This document shows, piece by piece, positions 26,581 through 36,305 of a stretch of 60,783 nt of DNA. Both the position numbers and the translations under genes were made by a program. The notes beneath the pieces are model-generated. The model did not search any database and was not told the origin of the DNA. It saw nothing but the letters and a program-made list of their open reading frames with translations. Every line of letters begins with the position of its first letter. Within the stretch, counting starts at the first letter, position 1. The stretch comes from Atkinsonella hypoxylon (taxonomy: Eukaryota > Ascomycota > Sordariomycetes > Hypocreales > Clavicipitaceae), in the NCBI GenBank assembly GCA_000729835.1, contig JFHB01000187.1, forward strand, positions 1-60,783, written 5' to 3'.

Positions 26581-28391
26581 TTATTATACTAGTAAAACTA
26601 GCATTAATTTACATAATAACCTTCCTTACTACAGTAATAGCAGTAATGCTGCCTTATATAGCTTTTAGTTATATAGGTCCTAAAGCTCTAGGTATTATTA
26701 TATATATTAACAGCGTTAATATATATATTCTGCCTTTTCTCTTTCTTCTTTCTAAATTTCTCTTTAAAAAGCTTTATAATATTTATCTTTAAAACTACTT
26801 ACTTTATAAGTATAATCTTTATATCTTTAAACTTCTAGGTTAAATTATTTATTTAATCTTTTACTTCTAAAATAAGCTATATAATTTCCTTAGCTTTATA
26901 ACTAAAATTACTTATACTATAATACTTAAGACTTCTTCTACTTAAAGGTATATAAAGGTAGTTTCTTCTATTATTATAAAGTTTAGAATTATAGTCTTTT
27001 AGCTCTATTCTAGCTTATATATACTAGCTAAGCTACTTTAATAACTCTCTATAGAGTATTATAATAAACTTAGCTTTAGTAACTTTTATTTAATCTATAA
27101 AGCTAGTAAGTATAGCATCTAGTAAGGCCTTATAAATGTAATTAAACTAAGCAGTTATACTATACTATATATAGAGCTTAGCGCTAATTATAGCAGCTTA
27201 ATGCTCTTAAAGCTAATAGAGAGTGTCTTTTATAGTTCTTAAATAGTTTCTCTTTAGGTCTTTAAGCTTCTTATTAGCTTACTTCTTTTAATTCTAAAGA
27301 GTAGCTTTATACTAAAGTAAAAGCTGCTTTTTAGCTTCTTTTTAATTATATAAGGTATAAATAACCTTTATATACTTATAGATTAATAGGTTAATATAAT
27401 AAATAAATATCTTCTATTAGTTTTTCTTTAGAATAAATAAGGTTTCTATCTTTAGCTTAAAGCTAGTTAAGTAATTAAGGATATTTTCTCCTTTAAATTA
27501 GTATATATTAAACTTCTTATTAAAGATAGCTTAAGCTTACTGCTTTTTAATAGCTTTACCTATAGCTTTAGTAAGAGCCTTATAAAGTATAGCTATAGTG
27601 CTATTAGTACTAGCCTTTTTATCTTAAGTATTTAATTCTATTATAATCTTAGGTTTTAAAACAACTTTTTTAGAAGATTTACTAGATTAACTAAAGCTAA
27701 TATTAGCTACTTTAGATATAGAGCTTATACTTTTCTTTAAAAAATATAAAATACTAAACTTATATAAATAACTAGTAGAATAGCTTAATATAGAAGGTAG
27801 GTATAAAAAGAATAATTAATCTTACTTAATAGAAAGAGTATAATATATATAATTCTCTATATTAGCTATACTTTTAATGCTCTTACTTTCTGCTTCTATA
27901 GTTATATAAGCTCTTAACGCTAAGATATAAAGGCTAAGAACTTAATTGCTAATAATAGTAAATATAAAGATAACTGCTAAAATAAGGATAAAAGAGAAAT
28001 TTTTCTCTATAATTAAATAATTATAATATTTAAGGGACCTAAAAACTTCCTTTTTGCTGTATTAAGGCTATCTTAGCTAAGAGCAAAATAGAGGTTAAAT
28101 AGGCTAGCTAGTATTTACAATATAGCAACTGTCTTTAACTAGGCCTAGCCCTTCTTAGCTTAAAAAAGCTATAGAAATTTTCTCTCTTTTTTAATTAAAT
28201 AATCCTTTATAATATAGAGCTTTTATCTCTATAATTTCCTTCTTTCTTATATTAGCAATATTTAAGCTAAAGTACTCTTCTATCTTTAATACTTAGTAGC
28301 TTTTTTCTTCTTTCTTTTAGGATCTCTATAAAAAACCTTCTAATTATATAATGCGCTTTAATTAGAATAAGTCTCTAGTAAAGCCTCTATT
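26581..28391 (-). pseudogene. G1 gag with zinc-knuckle remnant, decayed
   Basis: Located between the 5' LTR and protease. The minus strand of 26601-26642 encodes C-Y-Y-C-S-K-E-G-Y-Y-V-N-stop-C, i.e. a CX2CX4HX4C nucleocapsid knuckle with its His turned into Tyr (CAC/T to TAC/T, a RIP-type change). A lysine/arginine-rich segment precedes it. The rest is low-complexity TA-rich sequence with many stops. I could not recognise a tRNA-complementary primer site next to the 5' LTR; the minus-strand sequence there reads AATAGAGGCTTTACTAG. Confidence 0.7.
26601..26642 (-). other. CCHC zinc-knuckle remnant of G1 gag
   Basis: All three Cys codons are in the right spacing (26640-26642, 26631-26633, 26601-26603). 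The fourth ligand codon (26616-26618) reads Tyr instead of His. It marks the gag C-terminus and therefore the sense strand of G. Confidence 0.75.
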
Positions 28392-28877
28392 TTTATTACC
28401 TTAAAACTAAACCCCTAAATAACTATATAGCCTACACTAAAGTAGGTAATAATATAGTGTACATTAAGATTAAAGAGAATTAGTAAAGAGCAAGATATTT
28501 ATTAGTATATACTATTAAATAATAGCAGATAAGAAGATTAAATAGTTAAAAAAGGCAGAAATAAAATATTAATTACAGCTTAAAAGATATATATACGCAA
28601 AAGGGAGCTAAATATATTAAAGAGTTAGGGAAAGCGTTAGTGTTAGCAAAGTAATATTTCTTAAGTATTAAGTGCTGTAAATTAAAGTAGGCTAAAAGAT
28701 ATTAATTAATTAAAAAGAGTAAAAGCTAAAAAAGAGCTAGCAGAAGCTGCTTGCGCGCTTGCTTGCTTAAACTATCTAGACATCTAGGCGATGCGCACTT
28801 TTATAGAGAAAATCTGTATGTAGCATCCCTTGCAAAGCTAATATAAGAGCGCAAGGGGGTAACCCCGCCGCAACACA
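28392..28877 (-). repeat. 5' LTR of G1
   Basis: 486-bp partner of 17130-17615. Its inner edge is TA-converted (TTTATTACCTTAAAACT), while its outer 140 bp are nearly unmutated, with GCTTGCGCGCTTGCTTGC and AACCCCGCCGCAACACA. In sense orientation it begins TGTGTTGCGG. Confidence 0.92.
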
Positions 28878-28881
28878 CTAG
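28878..28881. repeat. Target-site duplication of G1, right copy
   Basis: CTAG. On the minus strand this copy contributes the TAG stop codon (28878-28880) of the A gag-pol frame. Confidence 0.88.
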
Positions 28882-31800
28882 CTAGAAAGCTCTAGTAACT
28901 TAATGAATTGTTGATGCTTTTGAATAGCAAGAGGCTTAGTTAGGCTATCTGCTGGCATCTGATTCGTATCAATATAACTAACCTTAGCTATACCTTTACG
29001 AATCTTTTCCCTAATGTAGTTAAACTTCAAAAGGGTGTGCTTAGTCCTACTATACAACGTTAGGTTGTAAGCAGTAACTATAGCACCTTGATTATTACAC
29101 CTAATAGGAATAGGAGGGGTTAAAGGCAGCTTTATCTCCTTAAAAAGGCCGTAGAGCCACTCTAATTCCCTAATAGCTTTAGATAATGTATTGGATTCTG
29201 CTTCTAAAGTGGAAAGAGCAATAGTACTAGCTTTTTTCGATTTCCAGCTAATAGGTCCACTAGCTAGCTTATATAGATAAGCATAGGTTGATTTAGAAGA
29301 GATTTTATTACCAGCAAAATCGCTATCGCAATAACTAAGGAGGGTCTTAAGTACTTCTTTAGAGCTAGAAGCTTTAGAAGAAGACCCTAGTGGTATAGAA
29401 TGCTTATAAATAATAGCAAAGCTTCTAGTACCACTTAAGTACCTTAGGAGGTGCTTAGAGGCGTTTAGGTGCTCTATATAGGGCTTAGCTAGAAAGGTTA
29501 ATAACCACTGAACGGAAAAGGCAATATTAGCCCTAGTTAGCAACATTAGGTACATTATAGTGCCTATTATGCTCTAATAAAGCTTATGATCGGATTTTAA
29601 GAGAAGTTTTGTAACTAGTTGCTTTAGAATTCCTAGCTGTATAGGGATAGAAGCTGGCTTAGCATTTAGCATTTTGAATCTCTCTAGGGCTTCAAGGATG
29701 TATTAAGATTAATGGATTTTAATAGATCTTTTAGACCTATTACGGGTGATTTAAACGCCTAGGAAGAATTCTGCTGGTCCTCTATCTTCTATTAGATAAG
29801 CTTTATGTAATAGCTTCTTTAGCTTATTAATATAGCTTAGATTTAGACCAATTAGAAGACAGTTATCTACGTAAGTAGCAATATATGTAGATGTAGCTGG
29901 GTTATAAAAGACTGCTAGGTCTAATATAAGAGGTTTAAATCTATGCTTTTAAAGTAATTCTGTTAGAATTTACTGCTATTCTCTAGGACTTTGCTTTAGA
30001 CTATAGAGGGATTTTTCTAGCTTAATTACTTACTCTTTAGAGGGCTTGTAATTACAGCTTTTTAGTAGCTTAGCTACTAATGGCGTTGCTTCTGCAAATT
30101 CAACGAATCCATCTAGGATTTCTATATAAATAGCTTCTTTTAGCTTGCTATTTAAAAACGCTCCTATAAAATCGATTTGCTTAACTTCCCAGTTATTAAA
30201 AGCTGCAAGAGCTAATAATATACGCTAGCTAGAAGGAATACTAGTTGCAGCAAAGGTCTCTAGATAGTCTTAACCTTCTATTTGCATAAATCCCTTAGCA
30301 ATAAGGCAGGCCTTATATTTAATAGGATTATTTTCTTTATCCTTTTTAAGCCTATAAACAAGCCTATTCTTTAGAACTCTTCGGCCCTTAGGTACTTAGT
30401 CTTTCCCTATAAATTTAAAGGTTCCAGCAGCTAATAGCTGCTTAAATTCGCTATAGGTAGCTTCTATCCAATGCTGCTTAGCAGAGCTTTTTAGGGCTTG
30501 CTTCTATGTATTAGGAAGTTTATCCTTACTATTAGAAGTAATAGCTGCTTTAGTCCTTGCCTTAAAGCATAGATCCTTAATTAAGGAAAATATGTCTCTA
30601 TCTAAATCCATAGCATCAGCATCAATAGATTCAGCTTCAGCTTCTATAGGTTCTATATTAGCCTGAGGGGCTTCTATAGATATAGGGGCTTTAGGGGCCT
30701 CTACAGCTTCTATAGGGTTGCTTAGTAGAAGAGCTTAATCTACAGGTTCTAGTGGATAATTCGGCACATCTAGATGACTAGGATAAGGATACTTAGGGGT
30801 ATAATTATCCACTAATTCATCGATTTCTCCCTCTAAAGGATTATTCACTATAGAACCAATAGGAACCTTAGGGATGCCCTAAGAAATAGGGCCTATTCCT
30901 TCTATAATTTTAACGAAGCTAGTCTTAATAACAGCTCGTTTAGAGGGGATATATATTAGATATACATTAGAACCTAGTGTAGCTAAAAGTCTACTAGGAA
31001 TAGTTCTTTTAGCTAGTTTCTGCAACCTAGATCGTTGTTCTAAAGGAATTAGAACTTTACAATAGAAGCCTATAGCCCTTATTTTAGTAAAATTAGGCTT
31101 ATAGATCTTAGAAGGCTCTAAATTAGCTAGATATAGCTGTTTAGGACTTAGTAGTTTAGTACTATTCGCAGTAGTATTAACTAAATCCACTATAGCAGAA
31201 AGGATGTAAGACTATAGATATAGAGGTAATTGTAACTACTGTAGGGTAGCACGCAAACGGTCTAGAAGTACCCTTATAGCTCTCTCTATTAGCCTATTCT
31301 ATTCGTAAATATAGGGGCAAGAGGTGCTAAAGCAAATACCCTTAGAAGATAGCTAAGCTTACAACCTAGTATTAATTTCTATACTACTATTAAAATAAAG
31401 GTGTTTAGAGTAGCAGTTATACTGGTTCTTTAATTCCTTAAAGAAGCCTTTAATACAGCTATAGAGAGTAGAACCCTCTTTATTAGCTAGATTAAAAGAC
31501 CACTTATACCGTGATTTTCTATTAATTAGAAAAAGAACTAGAGGCCTCTTATTGTGCGGTATAGGCTCTATTTTAACGGTATCTCCCTCTATAATATCTA
31601 AACATCTAGGGGGGTCAGGAATAGCATGCTTACTAGGTCTTCTAACAGCTTTAGCTTAGTTATAAGCTAGGCAGTTAAAATCCTTTTCCTTGATTTTTAT
31701 AAAATCAGGAATACCTTTAGTAATAGAAGTAGTCTTCTTTAGTAAAGGAAGTCCTATATGCCCTAATCTAACGTGCTAAGTAGCAGCTAATTCTAGTAGC

Positions 31801-34106
31801 TTCTTATAGGAAGAAGAAGCAGTAGGATTACTACTAGAATTATCATTAGAGCTAGCTTCCTGTTGCTCTCTATCTTGCTAGATCTCTTAAGAATTATAGG
31901 CCTCGTTTAAGGGATCTAGACGGCTATTTCCTCTAATATCCAGCAACTTAGGATTTAGACCTTCTAAATCCCTGTTATTAGAAGGAATCTAACTAGGAGC
32001 CCGTTTAGGAACTAGGGCTAATAGCTCTATAGCATCGTTATTAGTATTATCTTCTTCTTCTTTAAAATCAGATAATTCCTTAATTTGGCTATATTCCTTA
32101 GGATTAAAACTAGGCTGTTAAGGGATTTAAACCTCTATAGGATAACTAGCATTATAACTGCTATTATAACTATTACTAGTAAATCCTATATAAGAGAGAT
32201 TTACGTAGTTTTTACACACTCTAGGGGTCTCTTGCCCCTTAAGCTGTAAGAAGAAACTATGCTTTTTAGGATTTAGAAGCCTACAGCAGCTTCTATTAGC
32301 TAGAAATAGCTAATTTCTAAGGAGAGTGCCCCCTGTTAAATAGTGCTTTAGACTACTTATTAGGTTGGTATCTAAACCTAGGCAATATAGAGCATCCTTT
32401 AGAGCTAAAGGCCTGTATTTAGCTGGATTTATACTAACTAGTACCTAGAATACAGCAGTTCCCTGTCCTTTAGGATAAATAGAACCTCCTCTAGTAGCAA
32501 TAGGCGCGGTTTTACCCTTTTTTATAGGCTTAAAAGTCCTAAAAAATGCCTTATTGTTAACTATATAACAGGTAGAACCTGTATCATATAGTAAGGAGTT
32601 TTTAATTATTCCATTAGAATAGTTAAAAGAAGGGGTATTATTACTAGTAGTACTAGTATTACTAGTAGTAGATTCTGTATCTAAATCGTAAGAATCATTA
32701 CTACTAGAACTGCTAGATTCACTATCGGAATCTATAGTATCCTAGTTGCTAGTAGATAGGTTATAGCAACCTATAGCAAAAGCAGCTTCTCTATCCTTAT
32801 TCCTAGAATTTTTGTTACTTCTTCTTCGGCCCTTCTACTTCTTCTTATTCTTAGAGGCTTTATTTTAATCTTTTTCTTTAGAGGCATTAGAATCGTTAGA
32901 ATTAGAATCGGAATTCTTCTTCTAATTAGGAGGATTCTTTCCTTAATTAGCTTTATTATTAGAACTATTAGAATTAGAAGCTTTATAACTAAGAGCCTTA
33001 GATATAGAGGAGCTTTTATCTCTTTGTTCTTCTAATAAGTTAGCTATAAGGAACTGTAAATTCAGCATTTTTACAGATAGACCTTGTGCTCTAGCAGCTC
33101 TAATAGAATATTGCTGCCTTTCAGCCTAGCTAGGGAAGGTCTTCTTTAAAGTATTAATATAATAATTTACCTAGTTAATAGGATTAATAGCTACACTATA
33201 GAGCTGTAATCTAGCTAGTAAATTATTAAATTCAGCATTAAAGGCCTCTAAAGATCCCTTATAGTTCAAAAACGATAAGTTATAATAACTAGCATATAGC
33301 GTACTATATTGTATTTTAGCACTCTGCAAATATTGCCTAACTAGAACGTTATAGGCATCTACAGGGGACTTATGCTAGCTTATAGCAGCTTAAGGTCTAG
33401 ATTAGCAACTATCTCTTATAATTATAAGGATAATAGCTTGTTCTAAATCTACTAAAGTATTAGCTATACTAGGATTATTAATAAATTAAGGGAATTCTAG
33501 TGCTCTAAATTAAATAGTTAAAGCTTACTTCTACTGTTTAAAATTTTTAGGGCCTTTTAGCTTAGCAGCCTCTAGAATAGAGTAGACCTTCTTATTTAAC
33601 TCTTTTATAGTGCCTTCATTAAAAGCAGGCAGAAAAGTAGCACTATTAGAGGAACTAGAAGGTTTAGGGGCTTTAAAAGAGACTTTAGAAGCTCTTTTAG
33701 AAGTAACAGGATCTACTACCTTAGAGGGAGACCCTATAGAGAGATTACCTATAGATGTAATTATAGTATCTAATTTACTTAGTAAATCAGCTATATTACC
33801 TTTATTTTGGCTTTGTTTTGCTTTACTATACCTAATGAATCTATTTAGGGTCTTTTGTTACTTATCTATTTAAGCTTTTAGATTAGCTTGTACATTATAG
33901 ACTTGCACTACTCTTTCAGAAGCTAATCTAGCTTCTTTTAGAGCCTTCTTAGCTGTATAATCTTCTTCATCAGAAGAGGAATCTACTGGCTGAGGGGGGG
34001 ATCTAGCTAGACTAAGAAAGCTAGTAGCAGCAGCTGTAGCTAGTGTACTAGAACTACTACCCCGTTCAGGGCTTGTGCTCTTTCCCTTGCCTGTTCCTTT
34101 TGGTGC

Positions 34107-34109
34107 TAT
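34107..34109 (-). other. Lost gag start codon (ATA for ATG)
   Basis: In-frame codon before A-P-K-G-T-G-K-G-K. Copy B has ATA at the same place (54041-54043). ATG to ATA is a TpG-to-TpA change. The assignment as the start is inference, because no other in-frame ATG sits nearby. Confidence 0.55.
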
Positions 34110-35040
34110 TTTAAGGGTTTAAAAAGTAGCTAATTTAACGCTCTTTTATAGCTAATTATAGCTAAATTACAGTGAAAAAGTAGTAAATAACAGGTAATAA
34201 CTTCTTATAGATATTAATAGATTGCTCTATTATAGGCCTAGAAGTGCTCTATATCTTTAGAAATTATACTGAGATTTTTCTCCAATTTCTTTTGTAATAG
34301 GTATAACAGGCTCTAAAGGCTGCGTTGTATTGCAATCTATATGCGCATACTATTTGTATAGCAGACCAGATTGATAAGCGGTTGCGAGGGGCATAAAACA
34401 CAGGTCCTAGCTATTTTTAGCTAAAAAATTCAGGAGATTCTTCTCTAATTAGGTTCTAACAAATTAGTGGAGACCTAAGCACAGCTAATTTAGGGATATC
34501 CAGCTAATTCCTACTTTAAAATCCCAACTAGTGGGATTACTACACAAATTAATTCTACAACCGAAAACATAGGAATATCTGCAACAAGAGCTGTTAGGCG
34601 TGCACTATAAATTGTAGTATAGCTACTAACAGAGGTACACAGGGTGCACAATATAACAACAACGAGTGATGCAGTGCAGCGCTAAGCTTATTTCTCAATA
34701 GAAATAATTGATTAGGCAGTGCCTAATAAAACGATTTGCAGTACAAATGTAATGTGTGCAGATGTGTATATTTTGATGTTGCGCGACGATAGAACCTAGC
34801 TATTAAGAATAGCTTTAAAAGTGTGTATGTATAGGGTGTATAGAGTGTAGGAGGCATAGGGTGGGCAGAATGAAAACACTAGTATAGTGGCTAGCGATAT
34901 ATGTGCGGCAGGTATTAATAGCTTCCAGCAAGCTACTAATTTTTGGCAGCAATAGCTGCTAGCGCAGGTCTTAATATAGCTTCTAGTGGGTAATATAGTA
35001 CACAATAGTAGATTTTCAGCGGGCTTACAGCTTGCAGATA
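34110..35040 (-). other. Long structured 5' leader of A
   Basis: About 930 nt between primer site and gag. It is less TA-rich than the rest. It contains consecutive hairpins at 34688-34707 (8-bp stem, 4-nt loop), 34711-34727 (8-bp palindrome) and 34798-34814 (7-bp stem). Copy B keeps the leader at 53090-54040 with the first two stems preserved. A 69-codon sense frame at 34796-35005 is not preserved in B and is probably not a gene. Such leaders carry packaging and dimerisation signals in LTR elements; that role here is inference. Confidence 0.6.
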
Positions 35041-35060
35041 GGTCTTCTAGGCTTATAACC
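35041..35060 (-). other. Primer-binding site of A (half-tRNA iMet type)
   Basis: Minus strand GGTTATAAGCCTAGAAGACC starts directly at the LTR end. Its first 12 bases match the complement of an initiator-Met tRNA anticodon arm (GGTTATGAGCCC) except for one G-to-A change of RIP type. Drosophila copia and yeast Ty5 prime from a cleaved 5' half of that tRNA. Copy B has GGTTATAAGCCCAGAAGACC at 53070-53089. Confidence 0.6.
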
Positions 35061-35762
35061 TTTTGAAAATAATAGGGATTACAGGACTAGATATCTAAGA
35101 GGGTAGTGGTCTCTTAGATTTAGCACCTGTAATTGCTCCTAGCAATTATTACGTAGTGGAAGCAGCAGCGGCCTAAATTAAGCTGTAGTGTATAGTATAG
35201 ATTACGTAGAGGCAGTAGATAACTATAATAATAGTGGTATCTTATATTAAGAGCGCTGTAACAAACAAGTTAGTAAGGGTAGGATCTTGAATCTTTCTAG
35301 TCCCTTATAGACCTACTAACTATATCGGCGGGCTGTAGTCGCTAGAAGGGGCTTATAGGCTACTTTATAATTTCCGCAAAAAGATTTACTATATAAAAAC
35401 AAAAAAAATCAACTTACGGCTATATAAACGAGACACCTACGTGCACAATTTAATAAATTCCACTAATAACAAGCAACCCTTATAAGCAACCCTATCCAAT
35501 AATTATATCATTAGAAAGCCCTAATTCTTAGCTTTTGAATAGTATACTTCTTGAATTTCTACTATTACTAGTTGTGGAGAAAATCGCAGTTAAAGTTAAC
35601 TATAGGTTAGGCAACTTTGCCTTAGTCGATTCTAGATGTTTCGCATCTAGTAACAGCGATATCTCTACTAAAAATCAACGTAACAAGACCTAATGAGGGT
35701 CACGTGATAGAGCAACTAGTAGGCATAAAAAATAGGCTATACAGGGTAGCTTATTTTTAACA
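35061..35762 (-). repeat. 5' LTR of A
   Basis: 702-bp partner of 16163-16863. It carries the same CACGTG, TATA-like motif and dyads. Its inner edge touches the primer-binding site with no spacer when the 3-nt extension beyond TG...CA is included. Confidence 0.93.
35078..35147 (-). other. Conserved nested hairpin at the U5 end of the A LTR
   Basis: Arms ATTACAGG (35078-35085) with CCTGTAAT (35126-35133) enclose TCTAAGAG (35094-35101) with CTCTTAGA (35111-35118). A second hairpin AATTGCT/AGCAATT spans 35131-35147. The same arms occur in the LTRs of A-left (from 16180), B (inverted) and C (from 55165). It lies just upstream of the primer site in the transcript. Confidence 0.75.
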
Positions 35763-35767
35763 AATGT
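35763..35767. repeat. Target-site duplication of A, right copy
   Basis: AATGT, matching 16158-16162. It overlaps the first bases (TGT) of the F terminus, so A inserted at the very end of F. Confidence 0.75.
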
Positions 35768-35886
35768 TCTAGTAAATAATTGTTAATTGTTTAATCTAAC
35801 TACTTAAGTGTTGCTTCTAACTACTTATACATAATTGCAGTCACGTGCACTAGTGACCTGCGGGTCTGTGGAATTATCCCGTAATA
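35765..35886 (-). repeat. Candidate 3' LTR end of Gypsy element F
   Basis: Sense strand would start TATTACGGGATAATTCC (TGTTACGGG before a RIP change) and end CTAGAACA. It keeps CpG and an imperfect dyad GTCACGTGCACTAGTGAC at 35840-35857, similar to the palindrome in the D LTR. The 5' partner is lost, so the LTR could be longer than this 122-bp core. Confidence 0.4.
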
Positions 35887-36305
35887 TCTATATTCCTAGA
35901 GCGTATAACCCTAACCTAGCCTACTGCTCCCTCTACCTTCTCCCCCTCTATCTTTCTCCCCCTTAAAACTATACCTTTACGCCTAAAGCGCTAAGCTATC
36001 TAAGACGTTATATTCTTGCCTATACCTGCTAGGGTAGAGCCTTAATCTAGAGCGCTAGTTATATCCTTGCCTACTCTAGCCTCTACCTCTTCTGCTAGCG
36101 CTGCTATTCTAGCTCTAGCTTCTATACTACTCTAGAGGCACTATATAGCTCCTTTAGCTTCTGTTCTGTAACTACCTAGAGAGCAATAAGGCGCCTTCTA
36201 GGTAGTTATACCTCTATACTATAAGTACTGCTACTCCCTTACTACTTACTAAGAAATTTCTTTTGTTTTTATTTATTTTTTATTTTTTTTTTATAGCTAT
36301 TATAT
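35887..36305 (-). other. 3' untranslated region of F, no gene seen
   Basis: Pyrimidine-rich on the plus strand (CTCC/CTTCT runs), ending in poly-T tracts at 36256-36290 and just beyond. It contains a perfect 12-bp hairpin (36169-36180 with 36197-36208, 16-nt loop). No open frame of note. Part of this may belong to the F LTR. Confidence 0.45.
36169..36208. other. 12-bp perfect inverted repeat
   Basis: TAACTACCTAGA and TCTAGGTAGTTA around a GC-richer 16-nt loop. It is close to the 3' end of F in sense orientation and could be a transcript-end hairpin or the remnant of a small inverted-repeat element. Confidence 0.7.

Larger units (their letters stand above)
17130..28877 (-). mobile_element. 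Large Ty3/Gypsy retrotransposon G, copy 1, nested in A
   Basis: An 11,748-bp element with 486-bp LTRs (17130-17615 and 28392-28877), inserted at the stop codon of the A gag-pol frame. Sense is minus. Leftward from the 5' LTR come gag with a zinc-knuckle remnant, protease, RT, RNase H, integrase, then about 3.5 kb of further sequence before the 3' LTR. It is saturated with RIP-type changes although it is younger than the milder A around it. Copy 2 at 39085-50820 differs in total length by only 12 bp. Confidence 0.92.
28878..34109 (-). pseudogene. A-family copia gag-pol polyprotein, RIP-damaged
   Basis: One frame of 1,744 codons (5,232 bp, no net shift) from a former start at 34107-34109, now ATA, to the TAG at 28878. 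Right to left: a Ser-rich, charged gag; protease with intact D-T-G-S (Asp codon 32583-32585); gag-pre-integrase and integrase zinc-finger remnants (L-G-H-I-G-L near 31770); integrase core about 31300-31680; a conserved integrase C-terminal piece open at 30879-31190; RT, whose catalytic box reads Y-V-D-N at 29862-29873 (family Y-V-D-D); and an RNase H/C-terminal domain open for 225 codons (28878-29555), with the copia hallmarks L-T-R-A-N-I, S-K-S-T-Y-A-Y and T-L-E-A-E. I see no CCHC knuckle in gag. Stops are TAG/TAA of RIP type, so it is dead but recent. Confidence 0.9.
16163..35762 (-). mobile_element. Ty1/copia LTR retrotransposon A, with nested Gypsy G1
   Basis: A 19.6-kb span that reduces to about 7.85 kb when the nested element G1 (17130-28877) and its duplicated CTAG are removed. 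LTRs of 701 and 702 bp are at 16163-16863 and 35061-35762, with a 5-bp target duplication AATGT. The sense strand is minus: the 5' LTR is on the right, followed leftward by primer site, a long leader, one gag-pol frame, a polypurine tract and the 3' LTR. The family occurs twice more, as B (plus) and C (minus). This copy is much less RIP-affected than G1 inside it or E and F around it. Confidence 0.93.

Noticed and set aside
33610..33873. 87-codon plus-strand frame and its mirror at 54337-54534
   Set aside because: Antisense to copia gag in A and B; the sense frame carries the family motifs.
34796..35005. 69-codon frame in the A leader
   Set aside because: In the sense direction, but its start and much of the frame are not kept in copy B.
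35907..35916. AACCCTAACC, possible interstitial telomere repeat
   Set aside because: Only about one and a half units, and no array; chance is sufficient.
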